From a bacterium (lineage in GTDB: Bacteria; ARS69), in contig JALGZO010000497.1 in assembly GCA_025774865.1 (NCBI GenBank), positions 1 to 6,921 of the forward strand: 6,921 nucleotides of DNA, in the 5' to 3' direction. How positions within the stretch are numbered: the first letter of the stretch is position 1; each line of letters begins with the position of its first letter. Shown here in pieces: positions 1 through 5,557 of the stretch. The position numbers and the translations under genes were made by a program. The notes beneath the pieces are model-generated. The model was not told where the DNA came from. It was given only the letters and a program-made list of their open reading frames with translations, and searched no databases.

Positions 1-11
1 GATTGTAGCTC

Positions 12-183
12 GCCTGCGCTGCGCTGACGCGTTCGAGGGGGTCCCCCGGCTTCCTGCCGCTCGGGCTTCTTGGGGCCGGGAGCGAGGTTGCGGGCCGGCG
101 TGACGGAGTTCAGGTCGCCATCCGGAGGAGCCGAGTTTCGCGAGGTCGGGAGGTACCCTCGACCGCGTCAGCGCAGCGCAGGC
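12..183. repeat. Inverted repeat pair A (arms 12-39 and 156-183)
   Basis: Positions 12-31 (GCCTGCGCTGCGCTGACGCG) recur as an exact reverse complement at 164-183. One mismatch further on, the match continues through TCGAGGG (33-39 against 156-162), giving 27 of 28 matching positions. The arms are 116 bases apart. The hexamer GATTGT occurs just outside both arms, at 1-6 and 191-196, but at unequal distances of 5 and 7 bases, so it is weak evidence for a target duplication. The arms could be ends of a small palindromic mobile unit or a long-range RNA pairing. The right arm lies almost entirely in the loop of repeat pair B. Confidence 0.75.
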
Positions 184-253
184 TCGCCTCGATTGTCCCT
201 CGAGCCGAGCAGCAACGGCGGGCGAGGGTGCCTCCCGACGTCGCGAAGCTCGG
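131..253 (+). repeat. Inverted repeat pair B: 31-nt stem, 61-nt loop (arms 131-161, 223-253)
   Basis: Positions 131-161 pair with 223-253 in 28 Watson-Crick pairs out of 31. In a plus-strand transcript two of the three exceptions become U-G wobbles (136 and 154), leaving one G-G mismatch (144). In a minus-strand transcript the same two would be A-C mismatches, so pairing is better preserved in plus-strand RNA. The loop (162-222) contains a smaller hairpin, GGCTCG 181-186 with CGAGCC 201-206, and the right arm of repeat pair A. There is no T-tract after the stem, so it is not a classical intrinsic terminator. Confidence 0.75.
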
Positions 254-338
254 ACTCACCAGGCAGTGGCGGGAGTCTCGGTACTTCTCATGACTTTCGA
301 GATGGAACACGAGTCGGGTCCCTCGGGCGGCTCCACTC

Positions 339-1403
339 TCAGTGAAAGCGCAGGAACTGCCGCGGGATGTCGCAGCTCGCCGCGAGCTCCGCCGCGTGTT
401 CTTCGCCGTCGAACCAGTTCTCGAGTGGGGTGACACCTTCGTACAGGTGGAGCGCGGTCTGAAAGACGTAGCCGTCGCAGAGATCCCCGAGCTGGAATCC
501 CTCGCGACCGACGCTCCACCAGCTCGTTTCGCCGGGGAGCGCGGCGAAGGGCGACCCGACGACGTCGAAACCGGCCCGACGATTCTCGTCGGAGAGTCCG
601 ATCATCGATGCATCGATGTGCCCGTCGGCGGGGTAGACCCAGGGCGCGTCGCGCCCCCATCGCGATGGCCACGGGGCGTGCAGGAAGATCGTCGCGCACC
701 GCGGACCGATCTCGTCGAAGAGGAGGTTCCCGAGCCGCGCACCTTCACCGGAAGACGGTCGGAACCTCGTGAACGCGCTCTCGATGTTCGTGTAGATCAG
801 CGCCTTCTCTCCCCGAGACAGGATCTCGGTCCGTAGCACGGCAGCGTTGGCCTCGGCGTCGGCGCCGCCGAGCGCGAGGATGCGAAACGGCGTCTCCCCG
901 TCGGCTCGCGTTCGGTTCACGGTCCACGCGGCGCGGAAGAGATCGAGGTACTCCCCGTATCCCCAATGCGGGTCGTGCCGCTTTACGAGGTGGCGGGCGA
1001 GAGCGTCGTCGTAGTCGTCTGCGATCAACAGTCGATCAATGGTCTCCTGCTCCGTCGCGCTCGCGAACTCGATCCCGAGACAGTGTACGCCGGCCGCCGG
1101 CAATCGCCCGACGAGCCCGTCGACGAGGAGCACATCGTGACGGATGCGGCCGTACTCGCCGACGAAGACGATGTCGTGCGTCTCGAACTTTCCGAGTACG
1201 TAGTCCTCCGGCGGCCGGCCTCGCTCGAGAACGTGGCGGGCGAGCGCGACCTGGAGCTGGGGCTGCACGGCGGGAAGGGGCAAGCGACCCTCCGCGCAGG
1301 AGACGAGGGCCACGGCCGCGAGCGTCAGCCCCTTCCAGCGGTGGCGGTGCTTCAGGGGAAGCGCGATCAGCTCGGTTCCGGACCGCGAGGGGTCGAGGTG
1401 CAC
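339..1403 (-). CDS. Predicted lipoprotein, distantly ChaN/erythromycin-esterase-like
   Basis: This encodes about 354 residues. I place the start at a GTG at 1403 because GGAGGA (1408-1413 on the complement) precedes it by 4-5 bases. An upstream GTG at 1445 would add 14 residues with no such site and would cover the neighbour's likely -10 element. The N-terminus has a basic stretch (KHRHRWK), a short hydrophobic segment and a lipobox LVSC with Cys36, so export and lipid anchoring are likely. The core strand-then-Gly-Glu pattern (HDIVFVGE, Glu83) followed by a second strand ending IEF (Glu112) resembles the ChaN / erythromycin esterase / Tiki fold. The histidine that normally follows the GE motif seems absent (GEYGRIRH), and a later ALIYTNIESAF stretch has Glu where relatives, as I recall them, carry His. 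The hydrolase or haem-related role is therefore doubtful. The fold assignment is inference; the lipoprotein call is firmer. Confidence 0.65.
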   Translation of the reverse strand: MHLDPSRSGTELIALPLKHRHRWKGLTLAAVALVSCAEGRLPLPAVQPQLQVALARHVLERGRPPEDYVLGKFETHDIVFVGEYGRIRHDVLLVDGLVGRLPAAGVHCLGIEFASATEQETIDRLLIADDYDDALARHLVKRHDPHWGYGEYLDLFRAAWTVNRTRADGETPFRILALGGADAEANAAVLRTEILSRGEKALIYTNIESAFTRFRPSSGEGARLGNLLFDEIGPRCATIFLHAPWPSRWGRDAPWVYPADGHIDASMIGLSDENRRAGFDVVGSPFAALPGETSWWSVGREGFQLGDLCDGYVFQTALHLYEGVTPLENWFDGEEHAAELAASCDIPRQFLRFH

Positions 1404-1407
1404 CGGT

Positions 1408-1413
1408 TCCTCC
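1408..1413 (-). promoter_or_regulatory. Ribosome binding site that decides the lipoprotein gene start
   Basis: Read on the complementary strand, GGAGGA sits 4 bases before the GTG at 1403 (5 bases if the core is taken as GGAGG). The alternative GTG at 1445 has no comparable site. The same bases occupy the -35 region of the divergent VOC-gene promoter candidate, so the two control regions overlap. Confidence 0.6.
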
Positions 1414-1429
1414 GTCTCGGGGATTCGGG

Positions 1430-1435
1430 TACAAT
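1430..1435 (+). promoter_or_regulatory. Candidate -10 element of the VOC gene
   Basis: TACAAT matches the sigma-70 -10 consensus at five of six positions and would start transcription near 1442, about 57 bases before the ATG at 1499. No good -35 is visible at the right distance (TTCCTC at 17 bases is poor). Use of this site would be consistent with the divergent lipoprotein gene starting at 1403 rather than 1445. Confidence 0.45.
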
Positions 1436-1483
1436 CCTGCCACACTTCCCCGAGCGCCGCCGCCGGGAAGACCCACGGATCAG

Positions 1484-1501
1484 ATTAAGGAGAGCTTAAT
1501 G
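1484..1501 (+). promoter_or_regulatory. Hairpin over the Shine-Dalgarno and start codon of the VOC gene
   Basis: ATTAAG (1484-1489) and CTTAAT (1495-1500) are perfect inverted repeats around the five-base loop GAGAG. The Shine-Dalgarno AAGGAG (1487-1492) lies half in the left arm and half in the loop. The A and U of the start codon (1499-1500) are the last two bases of the right arm. The stem is short and AT-rich, so in RNA it would be weak and could act as a translation gate that melts easily. It may also be only a chance dyad in the AT-rich ribosome-binding region. Confidence 0.45.
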
Positions 1502-2287
1502 CCAGAAACCGCCATACACGCGCCCGGCAAGTTCTGCTGGATGGAGATCGCGACCACTGACAAGGAAGCCGCCAAGAAGTTCTATTCGGAGCTCATCGGC
1601 TGGGAGATGAAGGACACCCCCGCCGGAGACATCGGCACCTACACCATGATGAACCTAGGGGGCAAGGAAGTCGGCGGCCTCTACCAGCTGAACCAGGAGC
1701 AACTCTCCCAGAACGTTCCCCCGCACTGGCTCAATTACGTGCTCGTCGAAGACGCGGACACGGCCACGAACCAGGCGGAATCGCTCGGCGCGCAGATCCT
1801 CGTGGGGCCGATGGACGTGATGGACGTGGGGCGGATGTCGGTACTGAAGGACCCGCAGGGAGCGGTGTTCGCCGTGTGGCAGGCGAAGACGCACCAGGGT
1901 TCCGGGGCTCCCTCGGGTCCGGGCACCTCGTGCTGGGTCGAGCTCGCGACGAGCGATACGGACGCGGCCGGGAAGTTCTACTCCGGCCTGTTCGGTTGGA
2001 AGCTCGACGCACAGCAGATGGGGGATATGACGTACACGATGTTCAAGCAGGGTGAAGTGAGCGTCGGCGGGATGATGGCGCTGACGCCCGAAATGGGGGA
2101 GGCTCCCCCGAACTGGCTCACGTACATCGCGGTCGAGGATTGCGACGCGACCGTGGCGAAGGCGGAGTCGATCGGCGGCAAGGTTTGCGCTCCGCCGATG
2201 GACATCCCGAACATGGGGAGATTCTCCGTCCTCGCCGATCCCACCGGGGCCGTGTTCGCCGTGTTCCAGTTCGCCCAAGCGGAGTAG
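1499..2287 (+). CDS. Tandem VOC (glyoxalase/bleomycin-resistance) domain protein
   Basis: This is a 262-residue cytoplasmic protein made of two homologous VOC domains about 132 residues apart. Domain 1 opens with CWMEIATTD (13-21) and FYSELIGW (28-35); domain 2 repeats this as CWVELATSD (145-153) and FYSGLFGW (160-167). Both close with a matching DP-x-GAVFAV strand. The length and pattern match the mycobacterial CFP30B/27-kDa-antigen type of VOC protein, whose substrate is generally unknown. The positions where glyoxalase I carries metal-binding His/Gln and Glu appear to be Glu on the first strand and Ala on the last, so a classical glyoxalase I reaction is unlikely. The ATG at 1499 is supported by AAGGAG six bases upstream. 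The gene appears monocistronic, with the terminator 33 bases after its stop. The family call is secure; the function is open. Confidence 0.93.
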   Translation: MPETAIHAPGKFCWMEIATTDKEAAKKFYSELIGWEMKDTPAGDIGTYTMMNLGGKEVGGLYQLNQEQLSQNVPPHWLNYVLVEDADTATNQAESLGAQILVGPMDVMDVGRMSVLKDPQGAVFAVWQAKTHQGSGAPSGPGTSCWVELATSDTDAAGKFYSGLFGWKLDAQQMGDMTYTMFKQGEVSVGGMMALTPEMGEAPPNWLTYIAVEDCDATVAKAESIGGKVCAPPMDIPNMGRFSVLADPTGAVFAVFQFAQAE

Positions 2288-2319
2288 GGCGCCGTCGAGA
2301 CATCGGATGCCGCGAACGA

Positions 2320-2350
2320 AAGCCCCCTGGCCGCTCGGGCCGGGGGGCTT
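2320..2350. terminator. Bidirectional intrinsic terminator between convergent genes
   Basis: A 13-bp stem runs from 2320-2332 to 2338-2350 (AAGCCCCCTGGCC pairing back through GGCCGGGGGGCTT, with one G-T pair) around a five-base loop. It lies 32 bases after the VOC stop and 30 bases after the bacilliredoxin stop, and should serve both. On the plus strand it is followed by a CTTCTT tract; on the minus strand the downstream tract is only TCGTTCG, so termination there may be weaker. Confidence 0.85.
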
Positions 2351-2380
2351 CTTCTTGCCTTGCCCCGGGCGCGCCGCCCG

Positions 2381-2800
2381 TCAGCCGCAGTGGCGATCGA
2401 ACGCGGCCGTCAGGAGACCGGCGAAATGCTCGGGGTGCGTGCCCTCGATCTCGTGGCGCTGGATCATCTCGACCATTTTCCCGTTCTTGAACAGAGCGGC
2501 CTGCGGCGAGCTCGGCGGGTAGTCGGAGAAGAGCCCACGCAGGTATTCCGTGGCCTCGATGTCCATTCCCGCGAAGGTGGTGGTGAGTCGGTCGGGGAGC
2601 TTCCCGTGACCGAGGGCGAGTGCGATCCCCGGGCGAGCGATCCCGCCCGCACAGCCGCACACCGAATTGACGAACGCGAAAACCGTCCCGCTTTCTTGCT
2701 CCACGGCGGTCTTCACTTCGCCCGGAGTTCGGAGTTCTTCGAACCCCATCTGCACCATCTCCTGCCGGAACGGGGCCACCATTTCCTCGGGATACCTCAT
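2381..2800 (-). CDS. BrxA/BrxB family bacilliredoxin (YphP/YqiW family)
   Basis: This is a 139-residue cytoplasmic thiol-disulfide protein with a thioredoxin-like fold. The hallmark is VNSVCGCAGGIARP, with the CGC active site at Cys48-Gly49-Cys50. The length is close to Bacillus BrxA (about 144 residues). Bacilliredoxins remove bacillithiol from S-bacillithiolated proteins: one cysteine attacks the mixed disulfide and the enzyme is then recycled by free bacillithiol. Both cysteines are present here. The ATG at 2800 overlaps the stop of the upstream gene as ATGA, so the two are translationally coupled, and a GGAAGAG stretch precedes the start. Family members also occur in lineages where bacillithiol or N-methyl-bacillithiol has been reported outside Firmicutes. 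No bacillithiol synthesis gene is visible in the window, so the in vivo thiol partner is inferred. Confidence 0.93.
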   Translation of the reverse strand: MRYPEEMVAPFRQEMVQMGFEELRTPGEVKTAVEQESGTVFAFVNSVCGCAGGIARPGIALALGHGKLPDRLTTTFAGMDIEATEYLRGLFSDYPPSSPQAALFKNGKMVEMIQRHEIEGTHPEHFAGLLTAAFDRHCG

Positions 2801-3081
2801 GTCTCTTCCACTCTCCTGTACTCGATGAGCCTGCGAATCGAATGGACTTCGGCGCGGGGTACTCGCACGTGGTCCGCGTTCTTGAAAACTCCGAGCTTCG
2901 CGGACCGGGCGAGCAAGTCCTCCTTCGCGACTCCCTCGTCGAGCTCGCGAATCTCCGCATCCATCAACAGAACGCCGTCCTCGTCCTCCGAGTGATACCG
3001 GCCGAGGTACAGCGTGGTTCCCTGGGTCTCCACGACGACGGTGATCCCGTGGAGGGGATCATCACAGTGCTTGCCTTTCAA
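2797..3081 (-). CDS. Small conserved-looking protein with an Sm-like (LSm) pattern
   Basis: This encodes about 94 residues and I do not recognise a named family. I prefer a TTG start at 3081, which has GGGGGG about seven bases upstream. A TTG at 3120 would add a Pro/Arg/Gly-rich stretch encoded by a GC hairpin and has no binding site. Residues 12-44 (GITVVVETQG, then LGRY, D35, VLLMDAEI) follow the alternating pattern of the Sm1 motif. HVRVPRAEVHSIRRL (71-85) could form the last two strands (Sm2). A charged, helix-prone stretch (about 45-66) separates them. There is no signal peptide or membrane segment. It overlaps the bacilliredoxin gene by four bases (ATGA), so it is probably the first gene of a two-gene operon. 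An RNA- or protein-binding scaffold is possible; the Sm call is pattern-based inference. Confidence 0.75.
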   Translation of the reverse strand: MKGKHCDDPLHGITVVVETQGTTLYLGRYHSEDEDGVLLMDAEIRELDEGVAKEDLLARSAKLGVFKNADHVRVPRAEVHSIRRLIEYRRVEET

Positions 3082-3167
3082 GGTCGTTCCCCCCGGGCGC
3101 GGCGGACGCGCCCCGGGCAATGTACCGAATCGAAGACGGATCCGCCAGCGGCCGGTCCGGCGCCGCG

Positions 3168-3196
3168 TTGCGGGGCCGGAATGAGGGTGCTATGGT
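3168..3196 (+). promoter_or_regulatory. Promoter of the ABC importer operon
   Basis: TTGCGG (3168-3173) and TATGGT (3191-3196) are separated by exactly 17 bases, a good sigma-70 arrangement. The expected transcription start is near 3203, only a few bases before the TTG start codon at 3206, which implies a leaderless or nearly leaderless mRNA. An 11-base dyad GCCGGTCCGGC (3151-3161) lies just upstream of the -35 and could be an operator, although such dyads are common in GC-rich DNA. Confidence 0.6.
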
Positions 3197-3205
3197 GCCC
3201 GCACC

Positions 3206-3949
3206 TTGCTGGAGCTCACCGGGATCACCAAGACCTTCGCTGGGAAGATGGCCGTTCAGGTCGGTCATCTGACGGCCCGTCGGGGGACGACGCTCATCCT
3301 CATCGGCGCCAGCGGCTCGGGGAAGTCGACCCTGCTCCGCCTCATGGTCGGACTCCTGAGGCCCGACCGCGGCTCCGTCAGGCTGGACGGGACGGAGGTC
3401 TCGCCGTCCTCGGCCGGTGAGCTCCGCCGCCGGATCGGCTACGTCATTCAGGACGGCGGGCTCTTCCCACACCTTACCGCGCGCGGCAACGTCTCTCTCA
3501 TGGCCCGGCATCTGCGGTGGCCCGGCGAGCGCGTCGAGAACCGGCTCGCCGAGCTCGTCGAGCTCACGCGGTTCCCGCCCGACGGTCTCGACCGCTACCC
3601 GGTCCAGCTCTCCGGCGGTCAGCGTCAGCGGGTGAGCCTCATGCGGGCGCTCATGCTCGACCCCGACGTCCTCTGTTTGGACGAGCCGCTCGGGGCGCTC
3701 GATCCGCTGATCCGGTCGGATCTCCAGGAGGATCTCCGACGCATCTTCCGGACTCTCGGTAAGACGGTGGTGCTCGTGACGCACGACCTGAGCGAGGCCC
3801 GGTATTTCGCGGACCGCGTCGTGCTGCTGCACGAAGGGAGTGTCGTGCAGGAAGGCGTCTTCGACGATTTGATCCAGCGGCCGTCGGATCCCTTCGTGAC
3901 GAGGTTCGTGCAGGCGCAACGGCTCGGCGCCCCGGAGGCCGAAGCGTGA
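3206..3949 (+). CDS. ABC importer ATPase, OpuC/ProV/EgtV-like, without CBS domains
   Basis: This 247-residue cytoplasmic ATPase powers the importer encoded by the next gene. All ABC motifs are intact: Walker A GASGSGKST (34-42), Q-loop Gln82, signature LSGGQ (135-139), Walker B VLCLDE (155-160), D-loop through Asp166 and switch His193. The best match is the quaternary-amine/osmoprotectant ATPase group (OpuCA, ProV, EgtV). OpuA/OpuCA-type ATPases usually carry two C-terminal CBS domains that sense ionic strength; this protein ends soon after the ATPase core, so that control seems absent. The only usable start codons at the N-terminus are TTG at 3206 or CTG at 3209, because a stop precedes them at 3182. 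The first internal ATG (3248) would remove the first core strand. There is no Shine-Dalgarno, which agrees with a leaderless mRNA. It overlaps the permease gene as GTGA. Confidence 0.93.
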   Translation: MLELTGITKTFAGKMAVQVGHLTARRGTTLILIGASGSGKSTLLRLMVGLLRPDRGSVRLDGTEVSPSSAGELRRRIGYVIQDGGLFPHLTARGNVSLMARHLRWPGERVENRLAELVELTRFPPDGLDRYPVQLSGGQRQRVSLMRALMLDPDVLCLDEPLGALDPLIRSDLQEDLRRIFRTLGKTVVLVTHDLSEARYFADRVVLLHEGSVVQEGVFDDLIQRPSDPFVTRFVQAQRLGAPEAEA

Positions 3950-5439
3950 TCGGAGTCGTCCGTCTCGCGGCCCTCGGATCGGCCGCACTCCTGGCGGCCG
4001 AGGCGGGCGCCACCGAGCTCCGCGTCGGATCGAAGAAGTTCACCGAGTCGGTGGTTCTCGGAGAAGTCCTCGCGCACCTGGCACGACAGGAAGGCGGCAC
4101 GGTCGAGCACCAACGCGAGCTCGGCGGTACGCGGATTCTCTGGAACGCGCTGGTGCGCGGCGAAATCGATGCGTACCCGGAGTACACCGGCACCATCCGC
4201 CGGGAGATCCTGGCCGGCGAAGTGGGCGAGGGGGACGACGCGCTGTCCGCGGCCCTCGCGGCGCACGGGATTCGCCGGAGCGGTTCGCTCGGCTTCAACA
4301 ATACGTACGCGATCGGAATGCGCGAGAACATCGCCGACTCGCTCGGCGTCACCAAAATCTCCGACCTGCGAGAGCATCCCGAGTTGCGTCTCGGTTTCAC
4401 GAACGAGTTCATGGATCGCGGCGACGGCTGGCCGGGGCTGCGCGAACACTACGGCCTCCCGCACGCGGCGCGCGGGCTCGATCACGATCTCGCTTACCGC
4501 GGACTCGAGAGCGGTACGATCCAGGCAATGGATCTCTATTCGACCGATGCGGAGATCCGCTACTACGGTCTGCGGGTTCTCGAAGACGATCTCGAGTACT
4601 TCCCCGAGTACTATGCCGTCGTGCTGTGGCGCGACGACCTCGCCGAGCGTGCCCCGGGAGTCGTCGCAGCGTTCCGAGGGCTCGCCGGGAACATCGGCGA
4701 AGAGGACATGGTCGCGATGAATGCGCGGGCGAAGCTCGATCGGGTGCCGGAAGCACGCATCGCCGCCGATTTCCTGGCCGAAGCTCTCGACATCACGGCC
4801 GTCACTCGAGTCGAGTCGGCCGCGGATCGCTTCCTCCGGCACACCCGGGAGCATCTGTTTCTCGTTGGGGTGTCGCTCCTTGCCGCGATCTTGCTCGCGA
4901 TTCCGCTGGGAATCGTCGCGGCCAAGAGCCCGAGGCTGGGGCAGGGGATTCTCGGCGTCACCGGCGTCATCCAGACCATTCCGTCCTTGGCGCTCCTGGT
5001 CTTCATGATCCCGCTCCTGGGGATCGGAGCGGCGCCCGCGGTCTGCGCTCTGTTTCTCTACAGCCTCCTTCCGATCGTGAGGAACACGTACGCGGGTCTG
5101 CACGACGTGTCGCTCGAGATCCGCGAATCGGCCGAGGCGCTCGGCCTGTCCCCGGGTGCAATCCTCCGTCTCGTGGAGCTGCCGATGGCCTCTCGCTCGA
5201 TTCTCGCCGGGATCAAGACGTCGGCGGTGATCAACGTCGGGACGGCGACTCTCGGGGCGCTGATCGGGGCGGGAGGCTACGGCCAGCCGATCCTGACCGG
5301 CATTCGATTGGATGACGCCGGACTGATCTTGCAGGGGGCGGTGCCGGCGGCGGGACTGGCGCTCCTGGCGCAGGGCTTCTTCGAGCTCGTGGAGCGGCGG
5401 CTCGTCCCGAAGGGCCTGCGTCTCGAGGCGCACGGCTGA
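3946..5439 (+). CDS. Fused substrate-binding/permease protein of a quaternary-amine ABC importer
   Basis: This 497-residue protein joins two importer parts in one chain. Residues 1-22 form a signal peptide. Residues 23 to about 285 are an OpuAC/OpuCC-type binding domain: LRVGSKKFTESVVLGE (25-40), YPEYTGT (77-83), GFNNTYAIGM (116-125), DLYSTDAEI (196-204) and YFPEYYAV (218-225). Its many tyrosines suit an aromatic cage for a trimethylammonium group. From about 304 to the end is a BPD_transp_1 permease with several membrane segments and an EAA loop (ESAEALG 394-400, ELP 411-413) that docks on the ATPase. The start is GTG at 3946, overlapping the ATPase stop, with GGAGG seven bases upstream. The order (binding domain first, permease second) is the reverse of OpuABC and EgtU fusions. 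Substrates could be glycine betaine, choline or carnitine. Because egtD follows, ergothioneine or hercynine is my preferred inference. Confidence 0.92.
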   Translation: MIGVVRLAALGSAALLAAEAGATELRVGSKKFTESVVLGEVLAHLARQEGGTVEHQRELGGTRILWNALVRGEIDAYPEYTGTIRREILAGEVGEGDDALSAALAAHGIRRSGSLGFNNTYAIGMRENIADSLGVTKISDLREHPELRLGFTNEFMDRGDGWPGLREHYGLPHAARGLDHDLAYRGLESGTIQAMDLYSTDAEIRYYGLRVLEDDLEYFPEYYAVVLWRDDLAERAPGVVAAFRGLAGNIGEEDMVAMNARAKLDRVPEARIAADFLAEALDITAVTRVESAADRFLRHTREHLFLVGVSLLAAILLAIPLGIVAAKSPRLGQGILGVTGVIQTIPSLALLVFMIPLLGIGAAPAVCALFLYSLLPIVRNTYAGLHDVSLEIRESAEALGLSPGAILRLVELPMASRSILAGIKTSAVINVGTATLGALIGAGGYGQPILTGIRLDDAGLILQGAVPAAGLALLAQGFFELVERRLVPKGLRLEAHG

Positions 5440-5446
5440 GCTTCCC

Positions 5447-5476
5447 TTGACACCTGGGTGCGCTCACCGCTACCGT
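5447..5476 (+). promoter_or_regulatory. Promoter candidate for egtD
   Basis: A perfect -35 TTGACA (5447-5452) is followed after 18 bases by TACCGT (5471-5476), an acceptable -10. It begins only eight bases after the importer stop codon. No T-tailed terminator is visible between the importer and egtD, so egtD may be read both from this promoter and from the importer promoter. The predicted leader is about 75 bases long and includes a small hairpin, GCCGC 5495-5499 with GCGGC 5505-5509. Confidence 0.6.
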
Positions 5477-5557
5477 CGATAGCTCGCCCGGGGCGCCGCA
5501 GCTCGCGGCTCATGGACCCCTTTCATCCCGTCGAAATCGCACCTGCCGGATCTTCTG

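Larger units (their letters stand above)
1..338. other. Gene-free, inverted-repeat-rich stretch
   Basis: I see no convincing gene in these 338 bases. The open frames here have arginine/serine-rich translations typical of GC-rich shadow frames, no good ribosome binding site, and no family I recognise. The stretch is instead full of inverted repeats: two long pairs (12-39 with 156-183, and 131-161 with 223-253), smaller dyads such as GGGGG-T-CCCCC at 37-47, and GACTC/GAGTC at 253-257 and 273-277. It lies downstream of the minus-strand gene that ends at 339. It may hold that gene's 3' end structures, a small RNA, or the remains of a short palindromic repeat element. No tRNA, rRNA, tmRNA or RNase P signature was recognised. 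Confidence 0.6.

Noticed and set aside
311-333. Possible terminator just after the lipoprotein gene (GAGTCG pairing with CGGCTC)
   Set aside because: Only about six pairs with an 11-base loop and no T-tract on the minus strand; too weak to call.
70-345. Open frame of 91 codons on the plus strand in the left gene-free region
   Set aside because: Low-complexity Gly/Ser/Arg-rich translation, no ribosome binding site, and it runs through both long inverted repeats, which better explain the sequence.
110-436. Open frame of 108 codons on the minus strand over the end of the lipoprotein gene
   Set aside because: It overlaps the 3' end of a better-supported gene in another frame and has Arg/Ser-rich shadow composition.
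3092-3117. GC hairpin in the leader of the bacilliredoxin operon, with a TACATT -10 candidate on the minus strand (3119-3124)
   Set aside because: The predicted transcription start would fall inside the hairpin, and no -35 is visible at proper distance, so neither the promoter nor the leader structure is well supported.
3625-5433. Very long open frame (about 600 codons) on the minus strand across the importer genes
   Set aside because: It lies opposite two clearly identified genes, its translation is rich in Arg, Glu, Asp and Gln without any recognisable domain, and such antisense frames are expected opposite genes with GC-rich third positions.
3206-5439. Straightforward osmoprotectant (glycine betaine/choline) uptake system
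   Set aside because: Not excluded, but not preferred: the ATPase lacks the CBS osmosensor typical of OpuA/OpuCA systems, and egtD is the immediate same-strand neighbour.
5495-5509. Small hairpin between the importer and egtD as a terminator
   Set aside because: Five base pairs without a following T-tract; it does not support termination, so read-through into egtD remains possible.
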